A stretch of 64,000 nt of DNA from Hymenobacter siberiensis (lineage in GTDB: Bacteria; Bacteroidota; Bacteroidia; Cytophagales; Hymenobacteraceae): positions 3,596,001 to 3,660,000 of the forward strand of contig NZ_JAHLZZ010000001.1 of the NCBI RefSeq assembly GCF_018967845.1, in the 5' to 3' direction. The notes beneath the pieces were generated by a model. That model was not told the DNA's origin and did no database searches. It saw only the letters and a list, made by a program, of their open reading frames with translations. Positions 52,146 through 61,232 of the stretch are shown here, piece by piece. Each line of letters begins with the position of its first letter. Positions within the stretch are counted from its first letter, which is position 1. The position numbers were made by a program, and so were the translations under genes.

Positions 52146-52373
52146 ATGCGCAAAGGCACCCAAGTCTCCTGGAAATACGGCACCGGCACGGCCACCGGCA
52201 AGATTGAATCGGCACACAAAGAGCCCATCAGCCGCACCATCAAGGGCAGCGTCATCCACCGCAACGGTTCGGCCGATGACCCCGCCTTCGTCATCGTGCA
52301 GGAAAACGGCGACCGGGTGCTCAAGCTCAAAAGCGAGGTGAAGGCAGCATCAACAAAAAAACCCGCTGGCTAA
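52146..52373 (+). CDS. DUF2945 (HVA1-type) small protein
   Basis: From ATG 52146 the product has 75 residues: MRKGTQVSWKYGTGTATGKIES, then HKEPISRTIKGSVIHRNGSADDPAFVIVQENGDRVLKLKSEV. This is the DUF2945 pattern (KGxxVxWxxGxGxxxGxI, R-G-x-x-I-x-R-x-G-x-x-x-x-P-A), a small SH3/Tudor-like fold of unknown function. The frame extends 12 codons upstream but the family starts here. A strong terminator follows. Confidence 0.85.
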   Translation: MRKGTQVSWKYGTGTATGKIESAHKEPISRTIKGSVIHRNGSADDPAFVIVQENGDRVLKLKSEVKAASTKKPAG

Positions 52374-52393
52374 TGCCAGCGGGTTTTTTGTTG
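52351..52393. terminator. bidirectional terminator after DUF2945 gene
   Basis: The stem ACCCGCTGGC/GCCAGCGGGT with flanking A7 and T6 tracts lies between the convergent DUF2945 and permease genes. It overlaps the stop of the former. Confidence 0.9.
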
Positions 52394-52450
52394 AGTTAAG
52401 AGTTGAAAGTTGAAAAGACTAACGCTCAACCTTTAACTCTTAACTCAGTA

Positions 52451-54031
52451 CTACCGGTTGTTCTTATCGGGCTTGATGAAGGCTTCTTCTTCCATTTCGG
52501 AGGGCACCACTACCACGCCCTTCTGGAGCATGGAGTTACGCTGGCCGTAGAGGAAGTACACGATGAAGCCCAGCAGCATCCAGCCCACTGCCACTTGCAG
52601 CGTGAACGAATCGAGGCCCACGATAAGCAGCGTGCACACCAACGCGCCCATGATGGGCACCAGCGGGAAGCTGGGCGACGAGAGCGGCGCACGGAAAGGC
52701 CGCGGCTGGGCGGGGTCCGACTTGCGCATAATCCACACGCCCAGGCTTACGAGCACGAAGGCCAGCAGCGTCCCGAACGAGGTGAGGTCGCCGGCCAGCG
52801 AGCCGGGCACGAAGGCCGCGAACAAGCCCACGAACACCATCAACATCAGGTTGGATTTGTAGGGCGTGTTGAAGCGCGGGTGCAGCTCCGAGAATGCCTT
52901 GGGCATGAGGCCGTCCTTGGCCATCGAGAAGAATACGCGGCTCTGGCCCATGAGCATCACCAGGATAACCGACGTGAAACCGAGCAGGATGCCCACCGTC
53001 ACGCCCGTGGCCAGCCAGCCGTAGCCGGGCATGTGCGCCCGAATGGCATAAGCTACCGACGCCTCGCCGCCTAAAGCCGGGTCGGCAAACTCGCGCCAGC
53101 TGGCTACGCCCGTCAGTACGTGTCCGAACAGAATGTAGAGCACTGTGCAAATAGCCAGCGAACCCAGAATGCCGATGGGCATGTCGCGCTTGGGGTTGCG
53201 GGCTTCCTGCGCCGCCGTGCTCACGGCGTCGAAACCGATGAAGGCAAAGAATACAATGCCCGCCCCACCGATAATGCCGCCAATGCCGTGCTTAAAGAAC
53301 CCTTCGTAGGTCCGCACCACTTCGCCGGCCGCGTTTTTCACCACGGCATCGGCCGGAATGAGGTAGGGCGTGTGGTTGGCGGGGTTGATGAACTGCCAGC
53401 CCACGGCGATGAACACGACCACAATCAGCACTTTCAGCACCACAATCACGGCGTTGAACATGGCCGACTCCTGCGTGCCTTTCACCAGCAACAGACTGAG
53501 CATCACAATAATGAACAGCGCGGGCAGGTTGACAACCCCGTGCTGGTCTACGCCATTAATAATGGCGTGCTCGAAAGGTGAGTGGGAAAGATTGTACGGC
53601 ATACTGGTCCCAAAGACCTCCAGCAGCTTGTTGAGGTACTCGCTCCAGGCAATGCTCACGGTGGCCGCGCCCAGGGCGTATTCCATAATCAGGGCCCAGC
53701 CGATTACCCAGGCCACAAACTCACCCATGGTGGTGTAGGCATAGGTGTAGGCCGAGCCGGCAATGGGAATCATGGCCGCGAACTCGGCGTAGCACAGGCC
53801 CGCAAACACGCAGCCGAAAGCGGCCAGAATGAAGGCCAGCGTCACGCCCGGCCCGGCGGCCTGCGCCGAAGCGGCGGCGGTGCGCACAAACAGGCCCGCC
53901 CCGATGATGGCGCCCACGCCCAGCGCCACGAGGTTGCCCGCGCCCAGCGTCCGTTTCAGGGTGCCGTGCCCGGTCGAGTTGGCCTCGCCCAAGAGCACAG
54001 CCAGTGGTTTTTTGGCGAAAATACTTGCCAT
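52451..54031 (-). CDS. APC-family amino acid permease (CAT-like)
   Basis: The product has 526 residues and about 12-14 membrane segments. LGVGAIIGAGLFVRTA (36-51) is the conserved GxG(I/L)F first segment of APC transporters, and FFAFIGFDAVSTAAQEARNPKRDMPIGILGSL is typical of cationic amino-acid permeases such as YhdG. The C-terminal tail is short and acidic. It would import basic or neutral amino acids by proton or sodium gradient. It is transcribed alone. The next gene is divergent, with a 271-base gap that holds no gene. Confidence 0.9.
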   Translation of the reverse strand: MASIFAKKPLAVLLGEANSTGHGTLKRTLGAGNLVALGVGAIIGAGLFVRTAAASAQAAGPGVTLAFILAAFGCVFAGLCYAEFAAMIPIAGSAYTYAYTTMGEFVAWVIGWALIMEYALGAATVSIAWSEYLNKLLEVFGTSMPYNLSHSPFEHAIINGVDQHGVVNLPALFIIVMLSLLLVKGTQESAMFNAVIVVLKVLIVVVFIAVGWQFINPANHTPYLIPADAVVKNAAGEVVRTYEGFFKHGIGGIIGGAGIVFFAFIGFDAVSTAAQEARNPKRDMPIGILGSLAICTVLYILFGHVLTGVASWREFADPALGGEASVAYAIRAHMPGYGWLATGVTVGILLGFTSVILVMLMGQSRVFFSMAKDGLMPKAFSELHPRFNTPYKSNLMLMVFVGLFAAFVPGSLAGDLTSFGTLLAFVLVSLGVWIMRKSDPAQPRPFRAPLSSPSFPLVPIMGALVCTLLIVGLDSFTLQVAVGWMLLGFIVYFLYGQRNSMLQKGVVVVPSEMEEEAFIKPDKNNR

Positions 54032-54302
54032 GTGTTAGATGTAAAGAAGGAAGAAGTTTGAAATAAATGAAAGAATTAAAAATCCCCATCCGGCCCGTTG
54101 AGCAACGAAAATACTCCCGGGCGCTAGTGGCGGAGCCGAAATATAGGCAGCATTTTCCCACCGCCGAGGCACTGCCCCCGCGTGAGCGTGGTTCTACGGG
54201 CCGGCCCACGGCCGAAATCCCCGCGCCCAAGCCGGTTTAGCCGCGTGCATTCCAGCGTCGATATTACTTTCGTTACCCTAATCAGCCCCCCCCCTGCCTA
54301 CC

Positions 54303-54737
54303 ATGAAAAAGCTCCTTTTTATCATTGCTGTCAGCGCGGCCACGGCCGGTACCAGCCTTGCGCAGACTCTCGCTACTGCTACCGTTCCGGCCCAGGCCGG
54401 TACCACCCCCGCCCCCGACCAACTGGCCCAGCGCCGCGCCCAGTACCTCGGCAAAGAACTAGGCCTCACTGCCAACCAGCAGGCCCGCCTGGGCCCCATC
54501 CTCATGGCCCAGCGCCAGCAACTGCAGCTGTTGCGCGAGCAGCGCACCACCGGCGGCCGCAAACTGGGCACCGCCCAGGACCTGAAAGCCAGCGAAACCC
54601 GCACCGACGAGCAGATTAAAACCGTGCTTACCCCGGAGCAATTCACCAAATTCAGCCAGATGCGCGACGAGCAGCGCGAGAAGATGCGCGAGCACCGCGC
54701 TGCTAATGCCAACGCCCCGGCTGCCCAGCCCGAATAA
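54303..54737 (+). CDS. Spy/CpxP-like periplasmic protein 1
   Basis: The product has 144 residues with a signal peptide (MKKLLFIIAVSAATAGTSLAQ). The helical body (LAQRRAQYLGKELGLTANQQARLGPILMAQRQQLQLL, then TDEQIKTVLTPEQFTKFSQMRDEQREKMREHR) has the LTxxQ and LTPEQ motifs of the Spy/CpxP (LTXXQ) family, which are periplasmic chaperones or stress sensors. The following gene is a paralog, so this is a tandem pair. Confidence 0.8.
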   Translation: MKKLLFIIAVSAATAGTSLAQTLATATVPAQAGTTPAPDQLAQRRAQYLGKELGLTANQQARLGPILMAQRQQLQLLREQRTTGGRKLGTAQDLKASETRTDEQIKTVLTPEQFTKFSQMRDEQREKMREHRAANANAPAAQPE

Positions 54738-54910
54738 GATGGCGCTTCGTCAATAAAAAGCGGCTTTGCGTCGATGAACTGGCTCTGGAAGCCGGTTGGC
54801 GAAATGCTGGCATACTGCTTGTAATTACCCCGGCAGGCACCAAAGCCACTCCCGCACCGGGCCTGGTGCTCCCCTCATCCTTAACCAACCCATTTTTGCT
54901 TATTACCGCC

Positions 54911-55360
54911 ATGAAGAAGAACCTGTTTCTGCTCGCCGCCCTCGCTTTTGCTACCGCTGGCACCAGCTTCGCCCAAACCGTCGTGAAAACCACTGGCTCC
55001 GATGCCAACCAGACAGCCCGCCACTACAGCAAAGACAAACAGGGGCCGAAAGACCCCGCCAAGATGGCCGACCACCGCGCCGGCAAAATGACCAAAGAGC
55101 TCGGCCTCAACGCCGACCAGGAAGCCAAAGTAGAGCAGCTGATGCTGGCCCGCCAGCAGGAAATGACGGCCCTCAAAACCAAGTACGGCACCGACAAAAA
55201 AGCCGGCCGCCCCGAAATGAAAGCCGCCCACGACCGCTATGAGGCCCAGATGAAGACCATCCTCACCCCCGAGCAATTCGCCAAGATGGACAAGATGAAA
55301 GCCGAGCACCACGGCCACGGCCGTGATGGCGGCAAGATGAAAATGAAGACCAAGGCGTAA
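54911..55360 (+). CDS. Spy/CpxP-like periplasmic protein 2
   Basis: From ATG 54911 the product has 149 residues: signal peptide MKKNLFLLAALAFATAGTSFAQ, then a helical body with KMTKELGLNADQEAKVEQLMLARQQEMTALK and YEAQMKTILTPEQFAKMDKMKAEHHGHG. It is paralogous to the preceding gene (same LTPEQF block). The histidine- and lysine-rich tail might bind metal. The frame is open 15 codons upstream, but the signal peptide starts here. A perfect palindromic terminator follows. Confidence 0.8.
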   Translation: MKKNLFLLAALAFATAGTSFAQTVVKTTGSDANQTARHYSKDKQGPKDPAKMADHRAGKMTKELGLNADQEAKVEQLMLARQQEMTALKTKYGTDKKAGRPEMKAAHDRYEAQMKTILTPEQFAKMDKMKAEHHGHGRDGGKMKMKTKA

Positions 55361-55373
55361 TACCCTGCCCGCC

Positions 55374-55417
55374 GCATAAAAAAAGCTCCCGCCTCGAGGC
55401 GGGAGCTTTTTTTATGC
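55374..55417. terminator. 44-base perfect palindrome terminator
   Basis: Both halves (22 bases each) are exactly complementary, including A7/T7 tracts, so it can end transcription in either direction. Confidence 0.9.
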
Positions 55418-55544
55418 ACCTGTTTCCCCATTATGCCAGAATAAACGCTGTTTCGTGAGGCCCGGGCGGGACCAATCCGGGCATGTAGCCCCAAATTCGC
55501 ATTAATCTAACCTTTCCTAACCACTTTCAAGGCCTTATAGAAAC

Positions 55545-56960
55545 GTGTTCTACCGAAACGCATCACGCTTTTTGTGGCTGCTTATCAGCGGCTTTGTGCT
55601 GCAGGCTGCTACTCCAAGCCTACCGCTATTTGCCCAGTCATCGGCGGCGGCGAGCTTTCGCGTCATGAGCTGTCAGACGATGAAAAAGCCGGGAGCGGGG
55701 TTTGTGCTGGAACAAGGCGTGCTCGGCACCGACGGCACCGCAACGCATCCCGTTGCGGCAATACCGCGAGGCTTTGAGTTGGCAGCAGCAGCGCAAAGCG
55801 GAACGCGCAACTTGTATCTGCTGTGCAAAACCGGAAAAGACTCAGTGATGCTGCTGCTCACTGATTCGGTGGGCCGGACGCTGCAACTGCCTCGACAGTA
55901 CATGCCTCAGCTGGGTGGCGACGCCAAAATGCTAGTGCCGCCCCGCTTGTTTGGCCTGCCAGACGGAAAGGGTTTCGTGCTCATTTACCCTTCGGGCAAA
56001 TCGGGCCGGCCCAACCTTGAGGTACGGGCGCTGAGTCCGACACTGGCCCCGCTGTGGGAGCAGCAGCTCACCCCTGCCTGCTTAACTACTGTTGAGCATA
56101 TAGTAGCCAGCGATACCCACCTATGGCTTGTGCTCAGGGAGTATTTGGCCCTGGCCATGCGGCCGCGCGTGTTGAGCTTCCGCCTGACAACCGGAGATGC
56201 CGAATGCAACCAGCCGCTGGCTTCCAATGATGAGCTGGATGTAGCGGCGGTAGTACCAGCCGGGCTGCTGCTATTGGGCACTTCAGACCGCCGCACTTCT
56301 TACACGGCACCTGCCGAGCAAGGCAAAGCGTGGGAGTATCGGCGCGACTTTGCCCTGCTGCTAAGCCCCGTGGGCCAACGCCAATTTGGGGTCGGTCTGG
56401 CATGGCCGTTATCCGGCCGGCCGGCTCATTACCGGTGGCAGTCGGCGGGCCAACTACCCGATGGCAGCTACCAGCTAATTGGCGAAACCTACCGCAACAT
56501 ACCCAATGCAATCACTATTGTCCGGGGTATGATTGGCATAGGTATTATTGGAGCTGGCGGCACGGGTATAATTCCGCTGAGTGGCTACAGCAATGAGCAA
56601 CCAGTAGGGTTAATTTTGGCTCAGCTCGGCAATGCAGGCCAGTTGGCAGGCGTGCACGAGCTGGCGGTTCCGGAAATAGTGAACGATGCCGCCCCAGCTC
56701 TCAACCTCGAAGGTCCCCTTCCAAGTTATCCAGCCAGCTTTCGTTTTCGGGGAATCAGTGCTGACTATCAGCACGTAATATTGAATACCAGTCGCCAAGT
56801 GCTGGCTTATGACATTGCCACCCAGCAGCTGCGGCCGCTTACGCCCGCCCGCAATGCCATTCCCACAGTACGCTGTATCGAAGCCGACCGCGTGAGCGTC
56901 AGCTGGTCGGTTAAGCCAGCCGGTGCCCGTTCCGAATTCGAACAGATAGCCCTGCCCTAA
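55545..56960 (+). CDS. exported unknown protein (471 aa)
   Basis: An N-terminal hydrophobic segment (FLWLLISGFVLQAATPSLPLFAQ) looks like a signal peptide. The rest is beta-rich and could be a propeller-like fold (GLPDGKGFVLIYPSG, DTHLWLVLREYLAL, LLLGTSDRRTSYTAPAEQGKAWEYRRDFALLLSP). Residues 320-340 are glycine- and isoleucine-rich (MIGIGIIGAGGTGIIPL). No family is recognised. It stands alone between two terminators or gaps. The function is unknown. Confidence 0.65.
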   Translation: MFYRNASRFLWLLISGFVLQAATPSLPLFAQSSAAASFRVMSCQTMKKPGAGFVLEQGVLGTDGTATHPVAAIPRGFELAAAAQSGTRNLYLLCKTGKDSVMLLLTDSVGRTLQLPRQYMPQLGGDAKMLVPPRLFGLPDGKGFVLIYPSGKSGRPNLEVRALSPTLAPLWEQQLTPACLTTVEHIVASDTHLWLVLREYLALAMRPRVLSFRLTTGDAECNQPLASNDELDVAAVVPAGLLLLGTSDRRTSYTAPAEQGKAWEYRRDFALLLSPVGQRQFGVGLAWPLSGRPAHYRWQSAGQLPDGSYQLIGETYRNIPNAITIVRGMIGIGIIGAGGTGIIPLSGYSNEQPVGLILAQLGNAGQLAGVHELAVPEIVNDAAPALNLEGPLPSYPASFRFRGISADYQHVILNTSRQVLAYDIATQQLRPLTPARNAIPTVRCIEADRVSVSWSVKPAGARSEFEQIALP

Positions 56961-57066
56961 TCTGGCTAGAGCAACGGAGGTTCTACCCCCAGCATTTATA
57001 TTTGGATTCTTACCCACCCACATCGGGCAAGAAAGGCCCCGCCTCACCATCCCCCCTCGTTCCCCC

Positions 57067-58443
57067 ATGCCTCCCCTTCCCAGTAGCACAGCCTCGGCCG
57101 TGCAAATCCAGCAGTTTTACGACAAGGGCCTGGCCCACGCCAGCTACGCCGTGCGTTGCGGCCGCCAGGTCGCCATCATCGACCCGGCCCGCGACCCGCA
57201 GCCGTACTACGACTTTGCCGACGAGCACGAGGCCCGCATCATCGCCGTGATTGAGACGCACCCGCACGCCGATTTTGTGTCGTCGCACCTGGAAATTGCT
57301 GAGGAAACCGAGGCCACCATCTACTGCAGCAAATTGGTAGGAGCCAAATATCCCCACAAGAATTTCGACGACGGCGACCGCATCAAGCTGGGCAGCTACG
57401 AGCTGCACGCCATCAACACCCCCGGCCACTCGCCGGACTCCATCAGCATTTTGCTGATGGATGAGCTAGCCCAGAGCCGCGCCGTATTCACCGGCGACAC
57501 CCTGTTTGTGGGCGATGTGGGCCGGCCCGACCTGCGCGAGGACGAAGCCGTGGGCGGCCACCAGCGCGAGGAGCTGGCCGCGCAGCTGTATAAAAGCACC
57601 CGCAACAAGCTCATGACCCTGCCCGGCAGCACCAGGGTGTACCCCGCCCACGGCCCCGGCTCGCTCTGCGGCACAACCACCAGCCCCGACCTCGATTCCA
57701 CCATCGCCAAAGAGCTGAAAACCAACTACGCCCTGCAACCCATGTCGCAGGATGAGTTTATTAAGGTGCTGCTCGCAGACCAGCCCTTCGTACCCAAGTA
57801 TTTCGGCCACAACGTGGCCCTGAACAAGCAGGGCGCGCCCAGCTTCGAGGACAGCATTCGGGCGGTACCACACCCGAACACCGGCGCGGTGCTGGAACCC
57901 GGCGTACTGCTCATCGACACGCGGCCGGCGGCCCAGTTCCGGGCCGGCCATCTGCCGGGAGCCCTCAACTTGCAGGATGGTGGCAAATTCGAAACCTGGC
58001 TGGGCTCTATCGTTGGCCCCAAAGAGCCGTTTTACCTGTTGGCCGATTCCAAAATCGCGCTGGACACGGTCATCCGCAAAACAGCCAAAATTGGCTACGA
58101 AGGCAACATCAAGGGCGCGCTAATGGCCCCGGCCGACCTGCCCGCCACCTCCCCCACCGTAGACGTAGCGGCCGTGCGCGAGCACCCCGAAGCCTTTACC
58201 ATCGTCGACATCCGCAACCGGGCCGAAGCTCAAACGCCGGTTTTTCAGAATGCCCTGGTCATTCCCCTGCCCGAGCTGCGCGAGCGCGCCCACGAAATCC
58301 CCACTGATAAGCCGATTCTGGTTCACTGCGCGGGTGGCTACCGCTCGGCCGTAGGGACCAGTATTGTGCAGCAGGCATTGCCAGACGCGAAGGTTTTGGA
58401 TTTGGGCGAGGCGGTTACGGAGTTTCAGCCGCAGGCGCATTAG
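57067..58443 (+). CDS. persulfide dioxygenase-rhodanese fusion
   Basis: The product has 458 residues. The N-terminal metallo-beta-lactamase fold has THPHADFVSSH (H65, H67, D69), NTPGHSPDS (H121) and FTGDTLFVGDVGRPD (D144), as in persulfide dioxygenases of the ETHE1 type. Two rhodanese domains follow. The first (LLIDTRPAAQFRAGHLPGA) ends in FYLLADSK with no cysteine, so it is inactive. The second has the catalytic cysteine in ILVHCAGGYRS. The fusion oxidises glutathione persulfide and handles sulfane sulfur, so it belongs to sulfide detoxification. It is monocistronic, followed by a terminator. Confidence 0.9.
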   Translation: MPPLPSSTASAVQIQQFYDKGLAHASYAVRCGRQVAIIDPARDPQPYYDFADEHEARIIAVIETHPHADFVSSHLEIAEETEATIYCSKLVGAKYPHKNFDDGDRIKLGSYELHAINTPGHSPDSISILLMDELAQSRAVFTGDTLFVGDVGRPDLREDEAVGGHQREELAAQLYKSTRNKLMTLPGSTRVYPAHGPGSLCGTTTSPDLDSTIAKELKTNYALQPMSQDEFIKVLLADQPFVPKYFGHNVALNKQGAPSFEDSIRAVPHPNTGAVLEPGVLLIDTRPAAQFRAGHLPGALNLQDGGKFETWLGSIVGPKEPFYLLADSKIALDTVIRKTAKIGYEGNIKGALMAPADLPATSPTVDVAAVREHPEAFTIVDIRNRAEAQTPVFQNALVIPLPELRERAHEIPTDKPILVHCAGGYRSAVGTSIVQQALPDAKVLDLGEAVTEFQPQAH

Positions 58444-58478
58444 CGTAGCGACTGGCTTCCGGAAATCACAATAAAAAA

Positions 58479-58520
58479 GAACGTCATGCTTCGGCTCCGC
58501 TCAGCATGACGTTCTGGTTT
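58479..58520. terminator. bidirectional terminator/REP-like hairpin
   Basis: GAACGTCATGCT (58479-58490) pairs with AGCATGACGTTC (58503-58514), flanked by A and T tracts, between convergent genes. Confidence 0.8.
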
Positions 58521-58543
58521 TATGAAACGCTCGCTCCCCCCAC

Positions 58544-59476
58544 TCAGTCCATCACCGTTTCCGGCACCACGGCCGCGGCTGGTGCGCCTTTGGGCTTCTG
58601 GCTCACCAGCCACACGCCCACGAAAATGAGCATGGCCTGCCCAGCCTTGCTCCAGGTGAGATGGTCTTTGCCCAGGGCCACGGCGAAGAGCACCGCCAAC
58701 ACCGGCTGCAAATAAATGTAGACGCCCAGCAGGGCCGGCGAGGCATATTTCAGCGCCCAGTTATTGAGCAAATAGGCCACAATGGTGAGAAAAACTACCA
58801 TGTAACCCACTTCGAGCCAGATTTTGAGCGGAAAGCTGGCATAATTGGTACCCAGCGCCTCGCGCCAGCCGAAGGGCACCGCCACGATGGCCCCCACCAG
58901 AAACACCCGCGCCAACACCGTGAAGGCGTGATACTTGCGCATCAACGGCTGCACCAGTACCAGGTAGAGGCCAAAAACCGTGGCATTGGCCAGGATGAAC
59001 AGGTTGCCCAGCGTGGCGTGCGGGTAGATGGCCGCCTGCGCGTTGCGGCTGAGGATGAGCGAGGCTGCGCCCACTGCCCCCACCGCAATGCCCAGCGCAC
59101 GCGGCACGGTGATTTTCTCGCTCAATAAAACAGCCGAGGCGATGACTACCACAATGGGTGCGATGGTTTGCAGCAGCGAGGCGCTGATGGGCGAAGTCAG
59201 GTTCAGCCCCGAAAAAAACAGCAGCTGATTGACCCCAATGCCGCACACGCCACAGATAATGGAGCGCCAGTTGTCGGCCCAACCGATGATTTTGTCCTGC
59301 GGGGCCACGAAGTATTTGATGAGGGCGAAGAAGCTCGACGCCCCCAGCACCCGCAGCGTGACGATGCCAAAGGGGGTCATGTACTGCGGCATCACGTCTT
59401 TCGACAGGGAATAATTGGCCGCGTAAATGACCGTGACGAAGAAAAGGGCCGCGTGGACGCGGAATTGATTGGACAT
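58544..59476 (-). CDS. EamA/DMT-family transporter
   Basis: The product has 310 residues and ten predicted membrane segments in two EamA repeats. VHAALFFVTVIYAANYSLSKDVMP opens the first; the second contains NLFILANATVFGLYLVLVQPLMRKYHAF and ends YASPALLGVYIYLQPVLAVLFAVALGKDHLTWSKAGQAMLIFVGVWLVSQKPKG. Such transporters export amino acids or metabolites; the substrate is not evident. It is divergent from rarA with a 113-base gap bearing an inverted repeat. Confidence 0.9.
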   Translation of the reverse strand: MSNQFRVHAALFFVTVIYAANYSLSKDVMPQYMTPFGIVTLRVLGASSFFALIKYFVAPQDKIIGWADNWRSIICGVCGIGVNQLLFFSGLNLTSPISASLLQTIAPIVVVIASAVLLSEKITVPRALGIAVGAVGAASLILSRNAQAAIYPHATLGNLFILANATVFGLYLVLVQPLMRKYHAFTVLARVFLVGAIVAVPFGWREALGTNYASFPLKIWLEVGYMVVFLTIVAYLLNNWALKYASPALLGVYIYLQPVLAVLFAVALGKDHLTWSKAGQAMLIFVGVWLVSQKPKGAPAAAVVPETVMD

Positions 59477-59483
59477 AAAGTGA

Positions 59484-59584
59484 GGTAAGCTTTAGCTTGA
59501 CATTACGTACAAAGCAAAGCAAGCTGCGGTGATTCAACCGAACTTTGCCGGGCTTGTTACCGATACGGCAAGCTAAAGCTTACC
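59484..59584. repeat. 16-base inverted repeat spanning a divergent promoter region
   Basis: GGTAAGCTTTAGCTTG (59484-59499) has its exact complement at 59569-59584, bracketing the gap between the EamA and rarA genes. A similar GCTTCAGCTTG string starts at the window end (63973). Confidence 0.75.
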
Positions 59585-59589
59585 GCACC

Positions 59590-60915
59590 ATGAACCTCTT
59601 CCCCGACGACGAACCCGCTGCCTTCACCCCCGCCGCCGCGCCCGGCCCCGATGCGCCCCTGGCCGAGCGCCAGCGCCCCCGCCGCCTGGCCGACTACGCC
59701 GGCCAGCAGCACCTGGTGGGCGAAACCGGCGTGCTGCGCCGCTATTTGAATTCCGGGCGTCTGCCCAGCCTCATCCTATGGGGTCCGCCGGGCGTGGGCA
59801 AAACCACCCTGGCCCACCTGCTGGCCTCGGAGCTGAAACAGCCGTTTTCGGCCCTGAGCGCCATCAATGCCGGTGTGAAGGACGTGCGCGACGTGATTGA
59901 AAAGGCCAGGCGGCAGCGCGGAACGGTGTTGTTTATCGATGAAATACACCGTTTCAGCAAGGCGCAGCAGGATGCGCTGCTGGGCGCGGTGGAGCACGGC
60001 ACCGTGACGCTGATTGGGGCCACTACGGAAAACCCGTCCTTCGAGGTAATTCCGGCCTTGCTCTCGCGCTGCCAGGTATATGTATTGGAGGCCTTGAGCG
60101 CGGATACCCTGCGCGGCCTCGTGCAAAAAGCCCTGACCGAAGATGCCGCGCTCAAGCAGAAAAAGGTAGTACTGAAAGAGGACCACGCCCTGCTGGCCCT
60201 CAGCGGAGGCGATGCCCGCAAGCTGCTCAACCTCTTAGAAATCGTAGTCCAAAGCACGCCGCCCAACAAAAAAGGCGTCATCGAAATCACCGATGCCGTG
60301 GTGCAAACCGTGGCCCAGCGCCCACTGGCCCGCTACGACAAGGGCGGCGAAATGCACTACGACGTGATTTCGGCCTTCATCAAGTCCATGCGCGGCTCCG
60401 ACCCCAACGCCGCGCTCTACTACCTGGCCGTGATGCTGGAAGGCGGCGAAGACGTGAAATTCATCGCCCGCCGCATGCTCATCCTGGCCTCCGAGGACAT
60501 CGGCAATGCCAACCCCAACGCCCTGATGCTGGCCACCAGCTGCTTCCAGGCCTGCACCGTCATCGGCCTGCCCGAATCGGATTTGATTCTCGCCCAAACC
60601 GTCATCTACCTCGCCACCTCACCCAAGAGCAACGCCGCCTACATGGCCATCCGCGCGGCGCAGGCCGAGGTGAAGGCCAATGGCGTGTACCCCGTGCCGG
60701 TGCCCCTGCGCAACGCCCCCACCCGCCTGCTCAAGCAGCTCGGCTACGGCCAGGAATACGCCTACTCGCACAACGGAGAGGGCAATTTTGAGGCCCAGGA
60801 GTTTCTGCCCGATGCCCTGAGCGGCACCCGCTTCTACGCCCCGGGCCTGAACGCCAGCGAGGCCAAAATTCAGGAACGCCTGCGCGGCTGGTGGGGCGAG
60901 AAATACGGATATTAG
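59590..60915 (+). CDS. rarA: replication-associated recombination protein A
   Basis: From ATG 59590 the product has 441 residues, the usual RarA/MgsA length. Walker A is LWGPPGVGKTTL (K71), Walker B is VLFIDEIHRFSKAQQD (D117-E118), and the sensor ATTENPSFEVIPALLSRCQVY is present. The C-terminal block YDVISAFIKSMRGSDPNAALYYLAVMLEGGEDVKFIARRMLILASEDIGNANP is diagnostic. It works at stalled replication forks. The start fits family length; the frame is open 15 codons further upstream but that part lies within the inverted repeat. Confidence 0.95.
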   Translation: MNLFPDDEPAAFTPAAAPGPDAPLAERQRPRRLADYAGQQHLVGETGVLRRYLNSGRLPSLILWGPPGVGKTTLAHLLASELKQPFSALSAINAGVKDVRDVIEKARRQRGTVLFIDEIHRFSKAQQDALLGAVEHGTVTLIGATTENPSFEVIPALLSRCQVYVLEALSADTLRGLVQKALTEDAALKQKKVVLKEDHALLALSGGDARKLLNLLEIVVQSTPPNKKGVIEITDAVVQTVAQRPLARYDKGGEMHYDVISAFIKSMRGSDPNAALYYLAVMLEGGEDVKFIARRMLILASEDIGNANPNALMLATSCFQACTVIGLPESDLILAQTVIYLATSPKSNAAYMAIRAAQAEVKANGVYPVPVPLRNAPTRLLKQLGYGQEYAYSHNGEGNFEAQEFLPDALSGTRFYAPGLNASEAKIQERLRGWWGEKYGY

Positions 60916-60942
60916 CGTTATAGGCCCGCAACTGGCGCAACC

Positions 60943-61111
60943 GGCGCGAGTTTAGCGCAGCGTAACTCGTGACTGCTTATCGGGCGAGGCTCTGCCTCAC
61001 ATCAGAACGGCTAGCCTGAACGGTGCGAACATGGCTTGCCGCTGGCGCGGCAGGGAGGCGCAGCCTCCCCCACAATAACGGTCACGAGTTACGCTGCGCT
61101 AAACTCGCGCC
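60943..61111. repeat. 31-base perfect inverted repeat element
   Basis: Arms at 60943-60973 and 61081-61111 are exactly complementary. The 169-base unit encodes nothing recognisable. No target duplication is evident. The rest of the gap (60916-61232) contains no gene. Confidence 0.85.
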
Positions 61112-61232
61112 AGTCCACAGCCAGCCCACGAAGGCCAAACGATACAGCCGCGTGTAACTTGCCAGCTGATTAGACAATCTGAGTGGCACGGAACCACAAA
61201 AAATCCGTTCAATTCGTTAAATCTGTGGTCTC

